From Paenibacillus sp. Soil766 (lineage in GTDB: Bacteria; Bacillota; Bacilli; Paenibacillales; NBRC-103111): DNA of 64,000 nt. The DNA lies in the NCBI RefSeq assembly GCF_001428105.1, contig NZ_LMSJ01000034.1, positions 6,832-70,831 on the forward strand, written 5' to 3'. The translations under genes were made by a program, and so were the position numbers. Below the pieces are notes generated by a model. The model had not been told where the DNA came from. It ran no database searches and saw nothing but the letters and a program-made list of their open reading frames with translations. Numbering within the stretch: the stretch's first letter is position 1; the number at the start of each line of letters is the position of its first letter. Below, one piece after another: positions 52,790 to 62,707 of the stretch.

Positions 52790-54633
52790 ATACTCAAACG
52801 AAGCAAGCTGAGGCAGCTTCACCGAATCCAGATTCTCAAACGGGACATCGATTCGTTTACCAGGATGATGAGCTGATCGAAAAGCCTTTTGACTGGGGCC
52901 AACTAAAGCGATTGTTTAGTTATATGAAGCCATATCGCAAGCAAATGCTGCCTATTATCATTATCATGATGCTGCTTGGTGCAATTACGAAATTGACAGT
53001 GCCACTGCTCATTAGTAATGCGATTGACAATGCCATTATTCCCAAGGATACAAACTTACTTATTCTTATTGTGGGTATCATGCTTAGTGTGTATTTAATT
53101 CAATGGCTAGCCAATACATTTCGTATCAAATATACGAATATGATTGGTCAACGTGTAATCTACGATCTCCGTCATGACCTTTTTAGTCATATTCAAAAGC
53201 TATCTTTCCGTTTCTTCGATACAAGACCAGCTGGATCCGTACTTGTTCGTGTAACGAACTATGTCAATTCGCTGCAAGATTTATTTACGAACGGTGTCGT
53301 CAACTTATTGATTGATATTGTTCAACTGGTTGGAATCATCATTATTTTGTTATCTTTTAATTTTAAATTAGGTGCTTCAATCATTGTTACGGTTCCGATA
53401 ATGTTTATCGTATCGACGAAGCTTCGGACCAAAATTCGTCGCTCATGGCAGGACGTAACGATGAAACAATCCCGATTAAATGCCCATTTGAACGAGTGTA
53501 TTCAAGGAATTCGTGTCACACAGGCATACACCCAGGAAAAAGAGAACATTCAATTTTTCTCGAAAATGAATATGAGTAATCGGTTGTCTTGGAACCGCGC
53601 ATCTATGTTAAATCAATCCTTTGGCCCACTTATTGAAATTACGGGTGCGATAGGGTATTGCATCTTGTTCTGGTTGGGTGCACATTTGGTTCAAACTGGG
53701 GAGATTTCCATTGGTTTGCTTGTTGCCTTTGCAACGTATATTGGGTACTTCTGGGAGCCAATTACGCGATTAGGACAGATGTACTCACAGCTATTAATTG
53801 CGATGGCCTCCGCAGAACGGATTTTTGAATTCATTGATGAGAAGCCTACTGTTTCTGAAATCGAAGGTGCCAAAGATCTACCTCATGTACAAGGAAATGT
53901 GAAGTTCAAAGATCTCGTGTTCGAGTACGAGCCAGGACGACCAGCGCTGAATAAGATCAATTTGGATGTAACCGCGGGGCAATCAATCGCACTAGTTGGT
54001 CATACAGGTTCAGGTAAAAGTACGATCATGAACCTACTTTGCCGGTTTTATGACCCGAATGAAGGCGTTGTAGAAGTTGATGGTCACGATATCCGTCAAG
54101 TTACGATTCAAAGTCTTCGTTCTCAAATTGGTGTTGTGCTCCAAGATACTTTTATTTTCTCTGGTACGATCCGCGATAACATTCGCTTTGGTCGGTTAGA
54201 TGCGACAGATGATGAGATTGAGCAGGTTGCGAAGGCCGTCCATGCCCATGACTTTATTGTACAGCTGCCCAATGGGTACGATACGGAAGTGCAAGAACGG
54301 GGTAACATCCTGTCGATGGGGCAGCGTCAATTGATTTCTTTTGCACGAGCGTTACTCGCTAATCCACGTGTGCTTATTCTGGATGAAGCGACAGCAAGTA
54401 TTGATACAGATACGGAGCTCAAAATCCAAGAGGCACTGAAGACGCTCCTAGCAGGTCGTACGTCCTTTATCGTGGCACATCGTCTCTCAACGATTCGCAA
54501 TGCAGACAAAATCGTCGTGCTCGATCACGGACGCATGATGGAAATTGGGAATCATGATGAGCTCATGAAGGAACAGAAGATCTACTATGGCTTGATCCAA
54601 GCGCAATATAAATTTTTGCAAGATGCTGTATAG
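52786..54633 (+). CDS. Heterodimeric ABC exporter, second half-transporter
   Basis: 615 aa from TTG 52786. A longer soluble N-terminus (about 1-45) precedes six membrane helices and a nucleotide-binding domain. Walker A GHTGSGKS (about 405), Walker B LILDEATASID with the catalytic glutamate present, but the signature is LSMGQRQ instead of LSGGQ. Together with the aspartate in its partner this makes one consensus and one degenerate ATP site, the usual arrangement of heterodimeric exporters. Confidence 0.93.
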   Translation: MNTQTKQAEAASPNPDSQTGHRFVYQDDELIEKPFDWGQLKRLFSYMKPYRKQMLPIIIIMMLLGAITKLTVPLLISNAIDNAIIPKDTNLLILIVGIMLSVYLIQWLANTFRIKYTNMIGQRVIYDLRHDLFSHIQKLSFRFFDTRPAGSVLVRVTNYVNSLQDLFTNGVVNLLIDIVQLVGIIIILLSFNFKLGASIIVTVPIMFIVSTKLRTKIRRSWQDVTMKQSRLNAHLNECIQGIRVTQAYTQEKENIQFFSKMNMSNRLSWNRASMLNQSFGPLIEITGAIGYCILFWLGAHLVQTGEISIGLLVAFATYIGYFWEPITRLGQMYSQLLIAMASAERIFEFIDEKPTVSEIEGAKDLPHVQGNVKFKDLVFEYEPGRPALNKINLDVTAGQSIALVGHTGSGKSTIMNLLCRFYDPNEGVVEVDGHDIRQVTIQSLRSQIGVVLQDTFIFSGTIRDNIRFGRLDATDDEIEQVAKAVHAHDFIVQLPNGYDTEVQERGNILSMGQRQLISFARALLANPRVLILDEATASIDTDTELKIQEALKTLLAGRTSFIVAHRLSTIRNADKIVVLDHGRMMEIGNHDELMKEQKIYYGLIQAQYKFLQDAV

Positions 54634-54647
54634 GCATGAAGAAGAGG

Positions 54648-54687
54648 AGCTGCTTAGTCACTTAAATGTGGTTGGGCAGCTTTTTTG
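54648..54687 (+). terminator. Terminator after the ABC exporter pair
   Basis: AGCTGC and GCAGCT arms around a 22-nt loop, followed by six T. Confidence 0.85.
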
Positions 54688-55026
54688 TGCGTCGTAAAGG
54701 AATAGCTTTGCTAAGAAGAAAGCTCCATTTAGCGAGATATTCAGTCCAAATTATTGTTAAACCTCGCTAGTAAATAAATGCATTGAAAGTGACTGGCCTC
54801 TTAGGACTAGGCAGCTTTATGCCATGTTCACAGTAATTTGATAGGATAATCGAGCCTCGAGGACTGACACCTACTGACAACCGCCACTTAACCAACCACT
54901 AATAGCTACTGCACTCAACAGGCAACCACCTGCCATAAAGTAACACAACAATTTATCACAAGCTCTCGTGACTCAGCCATTCATCCAGCGACACAATCTG
55001 CATCCGAAAAAGTGGTATGCAGCGTG
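54688..55026. other. Intergenic spacer left of the repeat array
   Basis: About 340 bp with stop codons in all frames and no credible gene. Apart from a small AGCTTT/AAAGCT inverted repeat near 54706, I see nothing in it. Confidence 0.5.
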
Positions 55027-55304
55027 CTGTAAGTCGAAAAAATCGACTTACAGTGGAGAATAAGAACTGTGTGGCCGCCGTAAGTCGAAAAAATCGACTT
55101 ACAGGGGAGAATAAGAACTGTGTGGCCGCCGTAAGTCGAAAGAATCGACTTACAGCGTGGAATAAGAACTGTGTAGCCCCTGTAAGCCGAAAAAATCGAC
55201 TTACAGTGGTGAATTAGAACTGTGTAACCGCTGTAAGCCTAAAAAATCGACTTACAGCGGAATTAGAACTCCGTAACCGCTGTAAGCCGATAAAATCGAC
55301 TTAC
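55027..55304. repeat. Tandem array of six palindromic repeats (51-bp period)
   Basis: Six copies start their core at 55030, 55081, 55132, 55183, 55234 and 55283, with steps 51, 51, 51, 51, 49. The first copy is a perfect hairpin: CTGTAAGTCGA and TCGACTTACAG around five A. Spacers share GAATTAGAACTGTG-like text. Copies 4-6 carry GCC in place of GTC in the left arm: a C-A mismatch on the plus RNA but a G-U wobble on the minus RNA. The core matches the left-edge array at 14-85. A 66-codon frame through it is a repeat artefact. Confidence 0.92.
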
Positions 55305-55370
55305 AACTTGTAGCTAGAATTGTGATCATCCCGCAATCGCATCCCGTAAACTCACCTAATCTGTACAATG

Positions 55371-55398
55371 TTTGCAAAATTTGACGAGAAGCTATACT
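55371..55398 (+). promoter_or_regulatory. Promoter of the GDSL hydrolase gene
   Basis: TTTGCA (55371-55376) and TATACT (55393-55398), 16-bp spacer, about 45 bp before the start codon. Confidence 0.5.
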
Positions 55399-55441
55399 CT
55401 TAAATTGGAAATATGCCAATTATTCGCAGGAGGGGACAGCA

Positions 55442-56257
55442 TTGAAATCATCTCGCATCATTTGGGGTGCCATTGGTTTAACCGCGTCAATTTCTACGAT
55501 TGTATTCGCTGTTGGCTTTGCTTACGCGGCGAATCAAATATGGTTTCCTAAGGCATCTGGAGATTTGCAACTTGCTACTTCAGCACCAACGAAACCATCG
55601 ATCATCGAGAGCAGCAATAAATTGCAAATTGTTGCATTAGGGGATTCACTCACAGCTGGAACCGGCGACAACACGGGTAAAGGCTATGTCGGACGTGTCC
55701 GCGAAAAACTGGAAAAAGCAAGCGGTAAACCCGTCTTTGTGCTTAATAATCTTGCTATTCCTGGTTACAAAAGTGATCAGCTTATTTCTGATTTAGCTCA
55801 GAAAAAAACACAAGATGCGCTAGCTCAAGCAGATATCATTTTACTAACAATCGGTGGAAATGATATTTTTGCAGGAGGGGATGGGCTGTTTAAAGGAGAT
55901 AATCAGACTGAATTTAATCCTGAAGCAGCAGAGAAGCGGGTAGACCCTGCACTAGCCAAAATGGAAAAGATCATCTCGAGCATAAATCAAGCCAACCCGA
56001 AAGCGACACTTTTATATATCGGTTTATATCATCCTTTTCTAGATCTTGATCCATCGAGACAAGGTTCTCTAACCGTGCAGCGCTGGAATAACGGTGTGTT
56101 TAAACTTACAAATCAATATCCACAGATGCTCATTGTTCCTACCTACGACCTATTTGAGCAAAACTTGATCAAATATTTATCTTCTGCTGATCATTTTCAT
56201 CCGAATGGAGATGGCTATGAGCGAATTGCGGATCGGATCGTCCAAATTTTAAAATAG
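55442..56257 (+). CDS. Secreted or membrane-tethered SGNH/GDSL hydrolase
   Basis: 271 aa, TTG start with AGGAGGGG upstream. One N-terminal hydrophobic helix (about 6-30), uncleaved anchor or signal. SGNH hydrolase motifs: S69 in LGDSLTAG (block I), GGND (block III) and D250-x-x-H253 (DHFH, block V). Similar to YpmR-type lysophospholipase L1-like esterases. It ends 12 bp before an ABC ATPase gene and is probably cotranscribed with it. Substrate unknown. Confidence 0.9.
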   Translation: MKSSRIIWGAIGLTASISTIVFAVGFAYAANQIWFPKASGDLQLATSAPTKPSIIESSNKLQIVALGDSLTAGTGDNTGKGYVGRVREKLEKASGKPVFVLNNLAIPGYKSDQLISDLAQKKTQDALAQADIILLTIGGNDIFAGGDGLFKGDNQTEFNPEAAEKRVDPALAKMEKIISSINQANPKATLLYIGLYHPFLDLDPSRQGSLTVQRWNNGVFKLTNQYPQMLIVPTYDLFEQNLIKYLSSADHFHPNGDGYERIADRIVQILK

Positions 56258-56269
56258 GGAGGACATGGT

Positions 56270-57232
56270 ATGGCTATAGCTGCAACGCCTAAGATCGTTT
56301 TATCTGTCAATAAACTAAAAAAAAGTATCAAAAACAAAGAGATTATCAAAGGCATTTCCTTTGACGTATATGCTGGCGAAATATTTGGTTTCCTTGGGCC
56401 TAATGGTTCAGGCAAAACAACGACAATACGTATGCTTGTAGATTTGATACGTCCTACGGAAGGGACGATTCAAATCTGTGGATTTGATGTACATAAGGAA
56501 CATGATGAAGCGATGAGAAAAGTGGGCTGTATTGTTGAAAATCCTGAACTATATTCCTATCTGACAGGTTGGGAGAATCTCGAGCATTTTGCCCGCATGC
56601 TTCCTGATGTCGATGAGAATCGGATTAGAGAAGTCGTAGAGATTGTATCGATGGATGCGCGTATTCATGATAAAGTACGGACCTATTCACTCGGAATGCG
56701 CCAGCGATTAGGGATTGCTCAAGCCTTATTAGGACGACCAAGTCTACTGATTTTGGACGAGCCTACAAATGGACTTGATCCTCAAGGTATCAAAGAAATG
56801 AGGGAGTTTATACAACGATTAGCTGCCGATGGGCTAAGTTTATTCGTCTCCAGCCACTTACTCAGCGAACTTCAGCAAATGTGTCATCGTGTAGCAATCA
56901 TTAGTCATGGCGAAGTCATACAAGTCGGTGCGGTTGATGAACTCGTTGCTCAAGGTGGTAGAGTTGTTTGGACGGTTTCACCAGGTGAACAAGCAGAACG
57001 CCTAGTGCAATCATCCGAATGGGTGTTGTCAGCCGTCGCAGTAGAGACAGACAACCTAACCAATTTACCGCCAACGGTTAAGCAAATTTCAACTCAAATG
57101 GATCAAGATGACATTCCCAAGCTAAGTCAATTCCTTATCGAACAAGGAATTAGTTTGTATGCAGTAGAAATTAAAAATCCAACACTTGAAGATTTATTCT
57201 TGCGTCTAACCGAAGGGGAACGAATTGAGTAG
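56270..57232 (+). CDS. ABC transporter ATPase
   Basis: 320 aa. Walker A GPNGSGKT (about 46-53), signature YSLGMRQRLGIAQAL, Walker B LLILDEPTNGLD, then the switch-like SSHLL histidine. The C-terminal region after about 220 resembles that of ABC-2 type exporters of the BcrA/NatA kind. It forms a pair with the following permease gene. Ribosome site GGGAGG before the ATG. Confidence 0.93.
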   Translation: MAIAATPKIVLSVNKLKKSIKNKEIIKGISFDVYAGEIFGFLGPNGSGKTTTIRMLVDLIRPTEGTIQICGFDVHKEHDEAMRKVGCIVENPELYSYLTGWENLEHFARMLPDVDENRIREVVEIVSMDARIHDKVRTYSLGMRQRLGIAQALLGRPSLLILDEPTNGLDPQGIKEMREFIQRLAADGLSLFVSSHLLSELQQMCHRVAIISHGEVIQVGAVDELVAQGGRVVWTVSPGEQAERLVQSSEWVLSAVAVETDNLTNLPPTVKQISTQMDQDDIPKLSQFLIEQGISLYAVEIKNPTLEDLFLRLTEGERIE

Positions 57233-57247
57233 GAGAAGGTGAATGAA

Positions 57248-58240
57248 ATGACAGGACTTTATGCTTTAGTTAAAAATGAAATGATCAAAATGATTAAGAA
57301 AAAGCGATTTTACGTCATTCTACTGATTCTTCTTGCTTTAATTCCCATGTTCACTTATGCTCAAATGCGAGTTGCTCAACATACACAGAAGCAATTTGGT
57401 ACCTCAGACTGGAAGGCGGATCAGCGTCAGAAAGTGACGGACTGGGAAAAACGCCTTAGCTCAGCACGTACACCAGATGAATGGAAGCAGCAATTACGCG
57501 TTCAAATTCAAATTGCAAACTATTATCTTGATAAAGACGTGAATCCAAGTTCGCCGAATGCGGTTACATTTACACGAGAATTCGTGAAAAATGCTGTAGG
57601 TTTATTTATTCCGTTGATTATTATGGTCATTTCAGCAGATATCGTATCATCCGAGCATTCTACGGGGACTATTAAATTATTGTTGACAAGACCGGTTCGA
57701 CGATGGAAAATCCTATTGAGTAAATTAATTACTGTTATCTTCTTTACCTCACTGACTGTTTTATCAACGGGATTGATCTGTTACTTGATTTCTGGCATTG
57801 TTTTTGGGTACAACGGATGGAACATGCCAATCTTCACGGGTATACAGTTGTCGGGGGCAGATGTCGATTTTAGTCGTGTTCGCGCTGTAGATCAATGGTT
57901 CTTTCTCTTGATGGAATTCGGCTTAGTATGGTTTACAGCAATCGTTGTAGCGATCATGTCGCTCATGCTTTCTGTACTAATTCGATCAACCGCAGCAGGT
58001 ATGGGGGTCATGCTTGCCGTATTAATATCAGGAACCATACTATCGAACATGGTCTCCTCGTGGGAAACAGCTAAATATTTGTTTATGGTCAATTTGGATC
58101 TGACGAAGTATTTAACCGGAGGGATCCCACCTATTCAAGGTATGGATTTAGGGTTCTCGCTCAGTGTTCTAAGCGTATGGACCGTAGGGGCGCTTATCGT
58201 CTCGTTTACGGTATTTTCGCGGAAAGACATTTTAAACTAG
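57248..58240 (+). CDS. ABC-2 type transporter permease
   Basis: 330 aa from ATG 57248, chosen for the AAGGTGA upstream; a GTG at 57239 is an alternative. One N-terminal membrane helix (about 20-40), a roughly 90-residue outside loop, then five more helices, with the typical FVKNAVGLFIPLIIMVISADIVSSEHSTGTIKLLLTRPVRR segment shared by ABC-2 permeases. It works with the preceding ATPase; substrate unknown. Confidence 0.9.
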   Translation: MTGLYALVKNEMIKMIKKKRFYVILLILLALIPMFTYAQMRVAQHTQKQFGTSDWKADQRQKVTDWEKRLSSARTPDEWKQQLRVQIQIANYYLDKDVNPSSPNAVTFTREFVKNAVGLFIPLIIMVISADIVSSEHSTGTIKLLLTRPVRRWKILLSKLITVIFFTSLTVLSTGLICYLISGIVFGYNGWNMPIFTGIQLSGADVDFSRVRAVDQWFFLLMEFGLVWFTAIVVAIMSLMLSVLIRSTAAGMGVMLAVLISGTILSNMVSSWETAKYLFMVNLDLTKYLTGGIPPIQGMDLGFSLSVLSVWTVGALIVSFTVFSRKDILN

Positions 58241-58267
58241 AGATTAAAGAGATAAAGGAGGGCTCCA

Positions 58268-60241
58268 ATGGCTGAGCAGCTAGAATTTGCGAAAGGGAAA
58301 GCCCCAACACCCACGACAAATTACGAAGCAGACGATATTCAAGTCCTAGAAGGGCTTGTTGCTGTTCGTAAAAGACCAGGGATGTATATTGGCAGTACCA
58401 GTTCTTCAGGTCTTCATCATCTGATCTGGGAAATCGTAGATAATGCAGTCGATGAGCATCTGGCAAAGCATTGTTCCAGAATTAATGTCACGATACATAA
58501 AGATCAATCGGTTACTGTACAAGATAATGGCCGCGGGATTCCGACAGGTATGCATAAGACAGGAGTTCCAACGCCGCAAGTCGTATTTACCATCCTCCAC
58601 GCAGGCGGTAAATTTGGCGGTTCAGGCTATAAGAAATCTGGAGGCTTGCATGGTGTTGGTGCTTCTGTAACTAACGCGCTTTCAGAGTGGCTGGAAGTAG
58701 AAATTAACCGTGATGGCAAAGTACATAAAATGCGCTTTGAATATTGGGTTGATGATAAAGGCATCGAGCATGTTGGTGAACCGGTTACAGGACTTGAAGT
58801 TATCGGCAACACGAATCGCACAGGAACGAAAGTAACCTTTAAACCAGATAAACGCGTCTTCCAAGGCGGAACGACGATCAATTACGATACGTTAGCTGAG
58901 CGTTTGCAGGAAATTGCCTTCCTGAACTCAGGTCTTCAAGTAAATCTGAAAGACGAACGCACAGATAAAGTGGATTCGTTTCAGTATGAAGGCGGTGCGA
59001 GCCAGTTCGTTGCTTTCCTGAACGAAGAGAAGACGGTGCTGCATCCTGTCATTCATTTTGCCTCGGAGAAGGACGAAATTGAAGTTGAAGTCGCTCTGCA
59101 ATACAATGACGGCTATACGGAGACGATTGCTTCCTTCGTTAACTCGATCCCTACCCGCGGCGGTGGAACCCATGAGACGGGTTTTAAGACAGCCTACACA
59201 CGTGTAATGAATGAATATGCCCGTAAAGGGGGCATTCTCAAGGAAAAGGATAAAAACCTCGATGGGACGGATCTCAGAGAAGGTATGATGGTCGTCATCA
59301 ATATCAAAATGGGCGATGTTGAATTCGTAGGTCAAACCAAGGATCAACTCGGAAGTGCTATTGCACGAAGTGCGGTTGACGCCGTTGTATCCGATAAAAT
59401 GACGGTTTTCCTGGAAGAAAATCCTCAGATCGCGCAAATGATGCTGAAGAAGGCTGTACAAGCATCAAGAGCGAGAGAAGCCGCGCGTAAAGCACGTGAA
59501 GAGATTCGCAGCGGCAAGAAAGGGAAGAGCGAGAGCTCGAACCTGAATGGGAAGCTTACACCTGCGCAATCGAAGGATTTACAACGCAATGAGCTATTCA
59601 TCGTAGAGGGTGACTCTGCTGGTGGATCGGCGAAGCAAGGGCGTGATTCCAAGCATCAAGCGATATTGCCGCTCAAAGGCAAGCCGATGAATCCGGAGAA
59701 AGCGAAGTTGCTTGATATTCTGAAAAATGAAGAATATAAAGCCATTATCGCTGCGATCGGAGCTGGTGTAGGTTCTGAGTTTGAAGCGGAAGAGACGAAT
59801 TACGGCAAAATTATTCTTATGACAGATGCCGATACGGATGGCGCACACATCCAAGTGCTTCTACTGACCTTCTTCTATCGTTACATGAAACCATTGATTG
59901 ATGCGGGCAAAGTGTATATTGCACAGCCTCCTTTGTATAAAGTGACGAGAAAAGGTAAAAATGGTGGTCATAAATATGCTTGGACGGACGATCAACTACA
60001 GGTTGTGGTCAAAGAGCTTGGTAAAAATACGGAGCTCCAGCGCTATAAAGGATTAGGCGAGATGAATCCGGATCAACTGTGGGAAACGACAATGAATCCG
60101 GAAAGCCGAACGCTGCTCCAAGTACAGATCGAAGATGCGGCCAAAGCAGAACGACGTGTGACAACATTGATGGGTGATAAAGTAGATCCACGTAAGAGAT
60201 GGATTATCGAAAACGTTGATTTTACCGAATATGTTGAGTAG
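58268..60241 (+). CDS. parE: DNA topoisomerase IV subunit B
   Basis: 657 aa, typical for Firmicute ParE. GHKL ATP-binding domain (about 15-230) with EIVDNAVDEH and DNGRGIP, transducer domain, then TOPRIM with EGDSAGGSAKQGRD and DADTDGAHI, and a C-terminal GLGEMNPDQLWETTMNP block. The direct pairing with parC, away from dnaA-recF, separates it from gyrB. AAAGGAGGG precedes the ATG. Decatenates chromosomes. Confidence 0.95.
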   Translation: MAEQLEFAKGKAPTPTTNYEADDIQVLEGLVAVRKRPGMYIGSTSSSGLHHLIWEIVDNAVDEHLAKHCSRINVTIHKDQSVTVQDNGRGIPTGMHKTGVPTPQVVFTILHAGGKFGGSGYKKSGGLHGVGASVTNALSEWLEVEINRDGKVHKMRFEYWVDDKGIEHVGEPVTGLEVIGNTNRTGTKVTFKPDKRVFQGGTTINYDTLAERLQEIAFLNSGLQVNLKDERTDKVDSFQYEGGASQFVAFLNEEKTVLHPVIHFASEKDEIEVEVALQYNDGYTETIASFVNSIPTRGGGTHETGFKTAYTRVMNEYARKGGILKEKDKNLDGTDLREGMMVVINIKMGDVEFVGQTKDQLGSAIARSAVDAVVSDKMTVFLEENPQIAQMMLKKAVQASRAREAARKAREEIRSGKKGKSESSNLNGKLTPAQSKDLQRNELFIVEGDSAGGSAKQGRDSKHQAILPLKGKPMNPEKAKLLDILKNEEYKAIIAAIGAGVGSEFEAEETNYGKIILMTDADTDGAHIQVLLLTFFYRYMKPLIDAGKVYIAQPPLYKVTRKGKNGGHKYAWTDDQLQVVVKELGKNTELQRYKGLGEMNPDQLWETTMNPESRTLLQVQIEDAAKAERRVTTLMGDKVDPRKRWIIENVDFTEYVE

Positions 60242-60265
60242 AAAACAAAGAGTGGTGACGAGAAA

Positions 60266-62707
60266 GTGAGCATTTTAGAAGAGTTTTTACCAGCCTTTCT
60301 GGAGGAGATCGTAGGTGATCGCTTCGGTCGGTATTCCAAATATATTATTCAAGATCGCGCGATTCCTGACGTAAGAGACGGCTTGAAGCCTGTTCAACGA
60401 CGTGTCTTGTATGCGATGTATGATTCTGGCAATACGCCGGATAAGCCATATCGGAAATCAGCTAAGACCGTAGGGGATGTTATGGGTAACTATCATCCAC
60501 ATGGTGATTCGTCGATTTATGATGGTATGGTTCGTATGGCACAGCCTTGGAAAATGGGTCATACGCTCGTCGATGGACATGGGAACTGGGGTTCCTTAGA
60601 CGATGATCCACCTGCTGCTATGCGTTACACAGAAGCACGGTTGTCAGAAATCGCAATGGAACTACTGCGCGATATTGAGAAGCGTACGGTCATGTTCAAA
60701 GATAACTTCGATAATTCAACCAAAGAACCGGTTGTATTACCAGCTCGTTATCCAAATTTGCTCGTTAACGGGGTAAGCGGGATATCTGCAGGCTTTGCTA
60801 CGGAAATTCCGCCACATAATTTACGTGAAATTATTGATGCTTGTACGGCGATGATCGATAAACCAGACGTTACGCTTGATGAATTAATGGCAATTGTCAA
60901 AGGCCCGGATTTCCCAACTTCAGGTATTATCATGGGAGAAGAAGGCATTCGAGAGGCTTATCGGACGGGTAAAGGCCGAATTTATATTCGTTCCAAGACG
61001 GCGATTGAAGAAATGCGCGGCGGCCGACAACAAATTGTCATTACGGAAATCCCTTATCAAGTGGTAAAATCTCGATTAGTTACGGCGATGGAGAACATCC
61101 GTCTGGAGAAAAAAATCGAAGGAATCGCAGAAGTACGCGATGAAAGCGGCCGGAATGGGCTTCGTATCGTGATCGAGCTCAAAAAGGAAGCGGATGCACA
61201 AGGGATTTTGGCCTATTTGCTGAAAAAAACGGATTTGCAAGTTACCTATAACTTCAACATGGTTGCGATTGTGAATAAGGCGCCTCGTCAGCTTGGTATC
61301 CGCGAGATTCTGGAAGCTTATATTGAGCACCAGAAAGAGGTTGTCACGTTCCGTTCCCAATATGAGTTGGAGAAAGCGGAAGATCGGGCACATGTCCTTG
61401 AAGGGCTTGTGAAAGCACTGAACATTTTGGATGAGGTCATTGCCACGATTAAAGCATCGAAAAATCGGCAGGATGCCCAAAATAATCTCGTAGAGAAGTT
61501 TCATTTTTCGGAACGACAAGCTGATGCCATCCTCGTCCTGCAATTATACCGTTTAACGAATTTGGAAATAACAACGTTGGAGAAGGAATTGAAGGATGTT
61601 GAGAAAACAATTTCGTACTTGCGGGGAATTCTCGGCAGCTTGAAGAAGCTTCTAGGCGTTATTAAAGATGAGATGGGCGAGATTCGCAAGAAATATGGTA
61701 TCGATCGCCGCTCAGAGATTCAGGGAGAAGTTGAAGAACTGAAAGTTAATCTAGAAGTTCTTGTAACAGCGGAAGATGTGCTTGTCACTTTGTCCAATGA
61801 AGGCTACTTGAAGCGTACTAGCAAGTTATCCTTCACACGTTCGGGTGGGGAGCTTGAAAATACAGGCATGAAGGAAGGCGATTACCTTCGTTTCTTGCTG
61901 GATGTCAATACGATCGAGAGCTTGTTGATCTTCACGAAGAAGGGGCAATACTATTTACTGCCTGTCCATCAAATTCCAGAGTACAAGTGGAAAGAGAACG
62001 GCACAGCGATCGTGAATGTGATTCCGATTGCGAAGGAAGATCGTATCGTGAATGTGATCCCAGTAAAAGGATTCGACGATCCGACGAAGTCACTCGTATT
62101 CGTGACTCGCAAAGGTCAAGTCAAACGTACTGAACTGAAAGAGTACATGACGAACCGCTCCAATGCGATCGTAGCGTGTAAGCTTGGCGAACAGGATGAA
62201 GTGCTGCATGTTCATATGAGTGACAATACGAAGGAAATTCTTCTCGTCACGAAGCAAGGCATGAGCATTCGATTCCGTGAGGAAGAAGTAAACCCGATGG
62301 GCCGCGCGGCCGCAGGTGTTCGCGGCATCCAGCTCAAGGAAGACGATGAAGTCGTGTCTGCTGAGTGGATCTATGGGGATGAAGGGGAAGTACTGGTGAT
62401 CTCGGACCTCGGGTATGCGAAGCGATCTCTCGTTGTAGATTATCCAATTCAAGGTCGCGGCGGGAAGGGGATTATTACCTTCGAGTTCAAGGAAGGTAAG
62501 CGTGTCAGACCTAACGGTTCAGCCTTAATCCGGACATTTATTGTGAAAATGGATTATTTAATTACTGCTGTAATGAGCAATGGTGAGAAACTGCGATTCT
62601 CAACGGAAACAGCACCGTTAGAAGATCGCAAAGCCCAAGGCAAATTACTGATTCCGGTGACGAAAACAGAATCGATTGTTGAGATTTTGCGCTTTCCTCA
62701 ATCGTAA
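60266..62707 (+). CDS. parC: DNA topoisomerase IV subunit A
   Basis: 813 aa from GTG 60266. Catalytic tyrosine is Y121 (MRYTEARLSEIA). The quinolone-resistance region reads HPHGDSSIYDGM, with serine S82 intact, so no classical resistance change there. C-terminal beta-pinwheel repeats begin after about residue 500 (for example VTRKGQVKRTELKEY). Forms the heterotetramer with ParE. Its last ten bases overlap the stop of the convergent small gene at 62698. Confidence 0.95.
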   Translation: MSILEEFLPAFLEEIVGDRFGRYSKYIIQDRAIPDVRDGLKPVQRRVLYAMYDSGNTPDKPYRKSAKTVGDVMGNYHPHGDSSIYDGMVRMAQPWKMGHTLVDGHGNWGSLDDDPPAAMRYTEARLSEIAMELLRDIEKRTVMFKDNFDNSTKEPVVLPARYPNLLVNGVSGISAGFATEIPPHNLREIIDACTAMIDKPDVTLDELMAIVKGPDFPTSGIIMGEEGIREAYRTGKGRIYIRSKTAIEEMRGGRQQIVITEIPYQVVKSRLVTAMENIRLEKKIEGIAEVRDESGRNGLRIVIELKKEADAQGILAYLLKKTDLQVTYNFNMVAIVNKAPRQLGIREILEAYIEHQKEVVTFRSQYELEKAEDRAHVLEGLVKALNILDEVIATIKASKNRQDAQNNLVEKFHFSERQADAILVLQLYRLTNLEITTLEKELKDVEKTISYLRGILGSLKKLLGVIKDEMGEIRKKYGIDRRSEIQGEVEELKVNLEVLVTAEDVLVTLSNEGYLKRTSKLSFTRSGGELENTGMKEGDYLRFLLDVNTIESLLIFTKKGQYYLLPVHQIPEYKWKENGTAIVNVIPIAKEDRIVNVIPVKGFDDPTKSLVFVTRKGQVKRTELKEYMTNRSNAIVACKLGEQDEVLHVHMSDNTKEILLVTKQGMSIRFREEEVNPMGRAAAGVRGIQLKEDDEVVSAEWIYGDEGEVLVISDLGYAKRSLVVDYPIQGRGGKGIITFEFKEGKRVRPNGSALIRTFIVKMDYLITAVMSNGEKLRFSTETAPLEDRKAQGKLLIPVTKTESIVEILRFPQS

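Noticed and set aside
55017..55217. A 66-codon frame with a 17-residue repeated peptide
   Set aside because: The 51-bp repeat period is a multiple of three, so any open frame repeats by itself. There is no ribosome site.
55027..55304. CRISPR array
   Set aside because: The repeat unit is a 21-27-bp palindrome with an A5 loop, spacers are partly similar to each other, and no cas genes are near.
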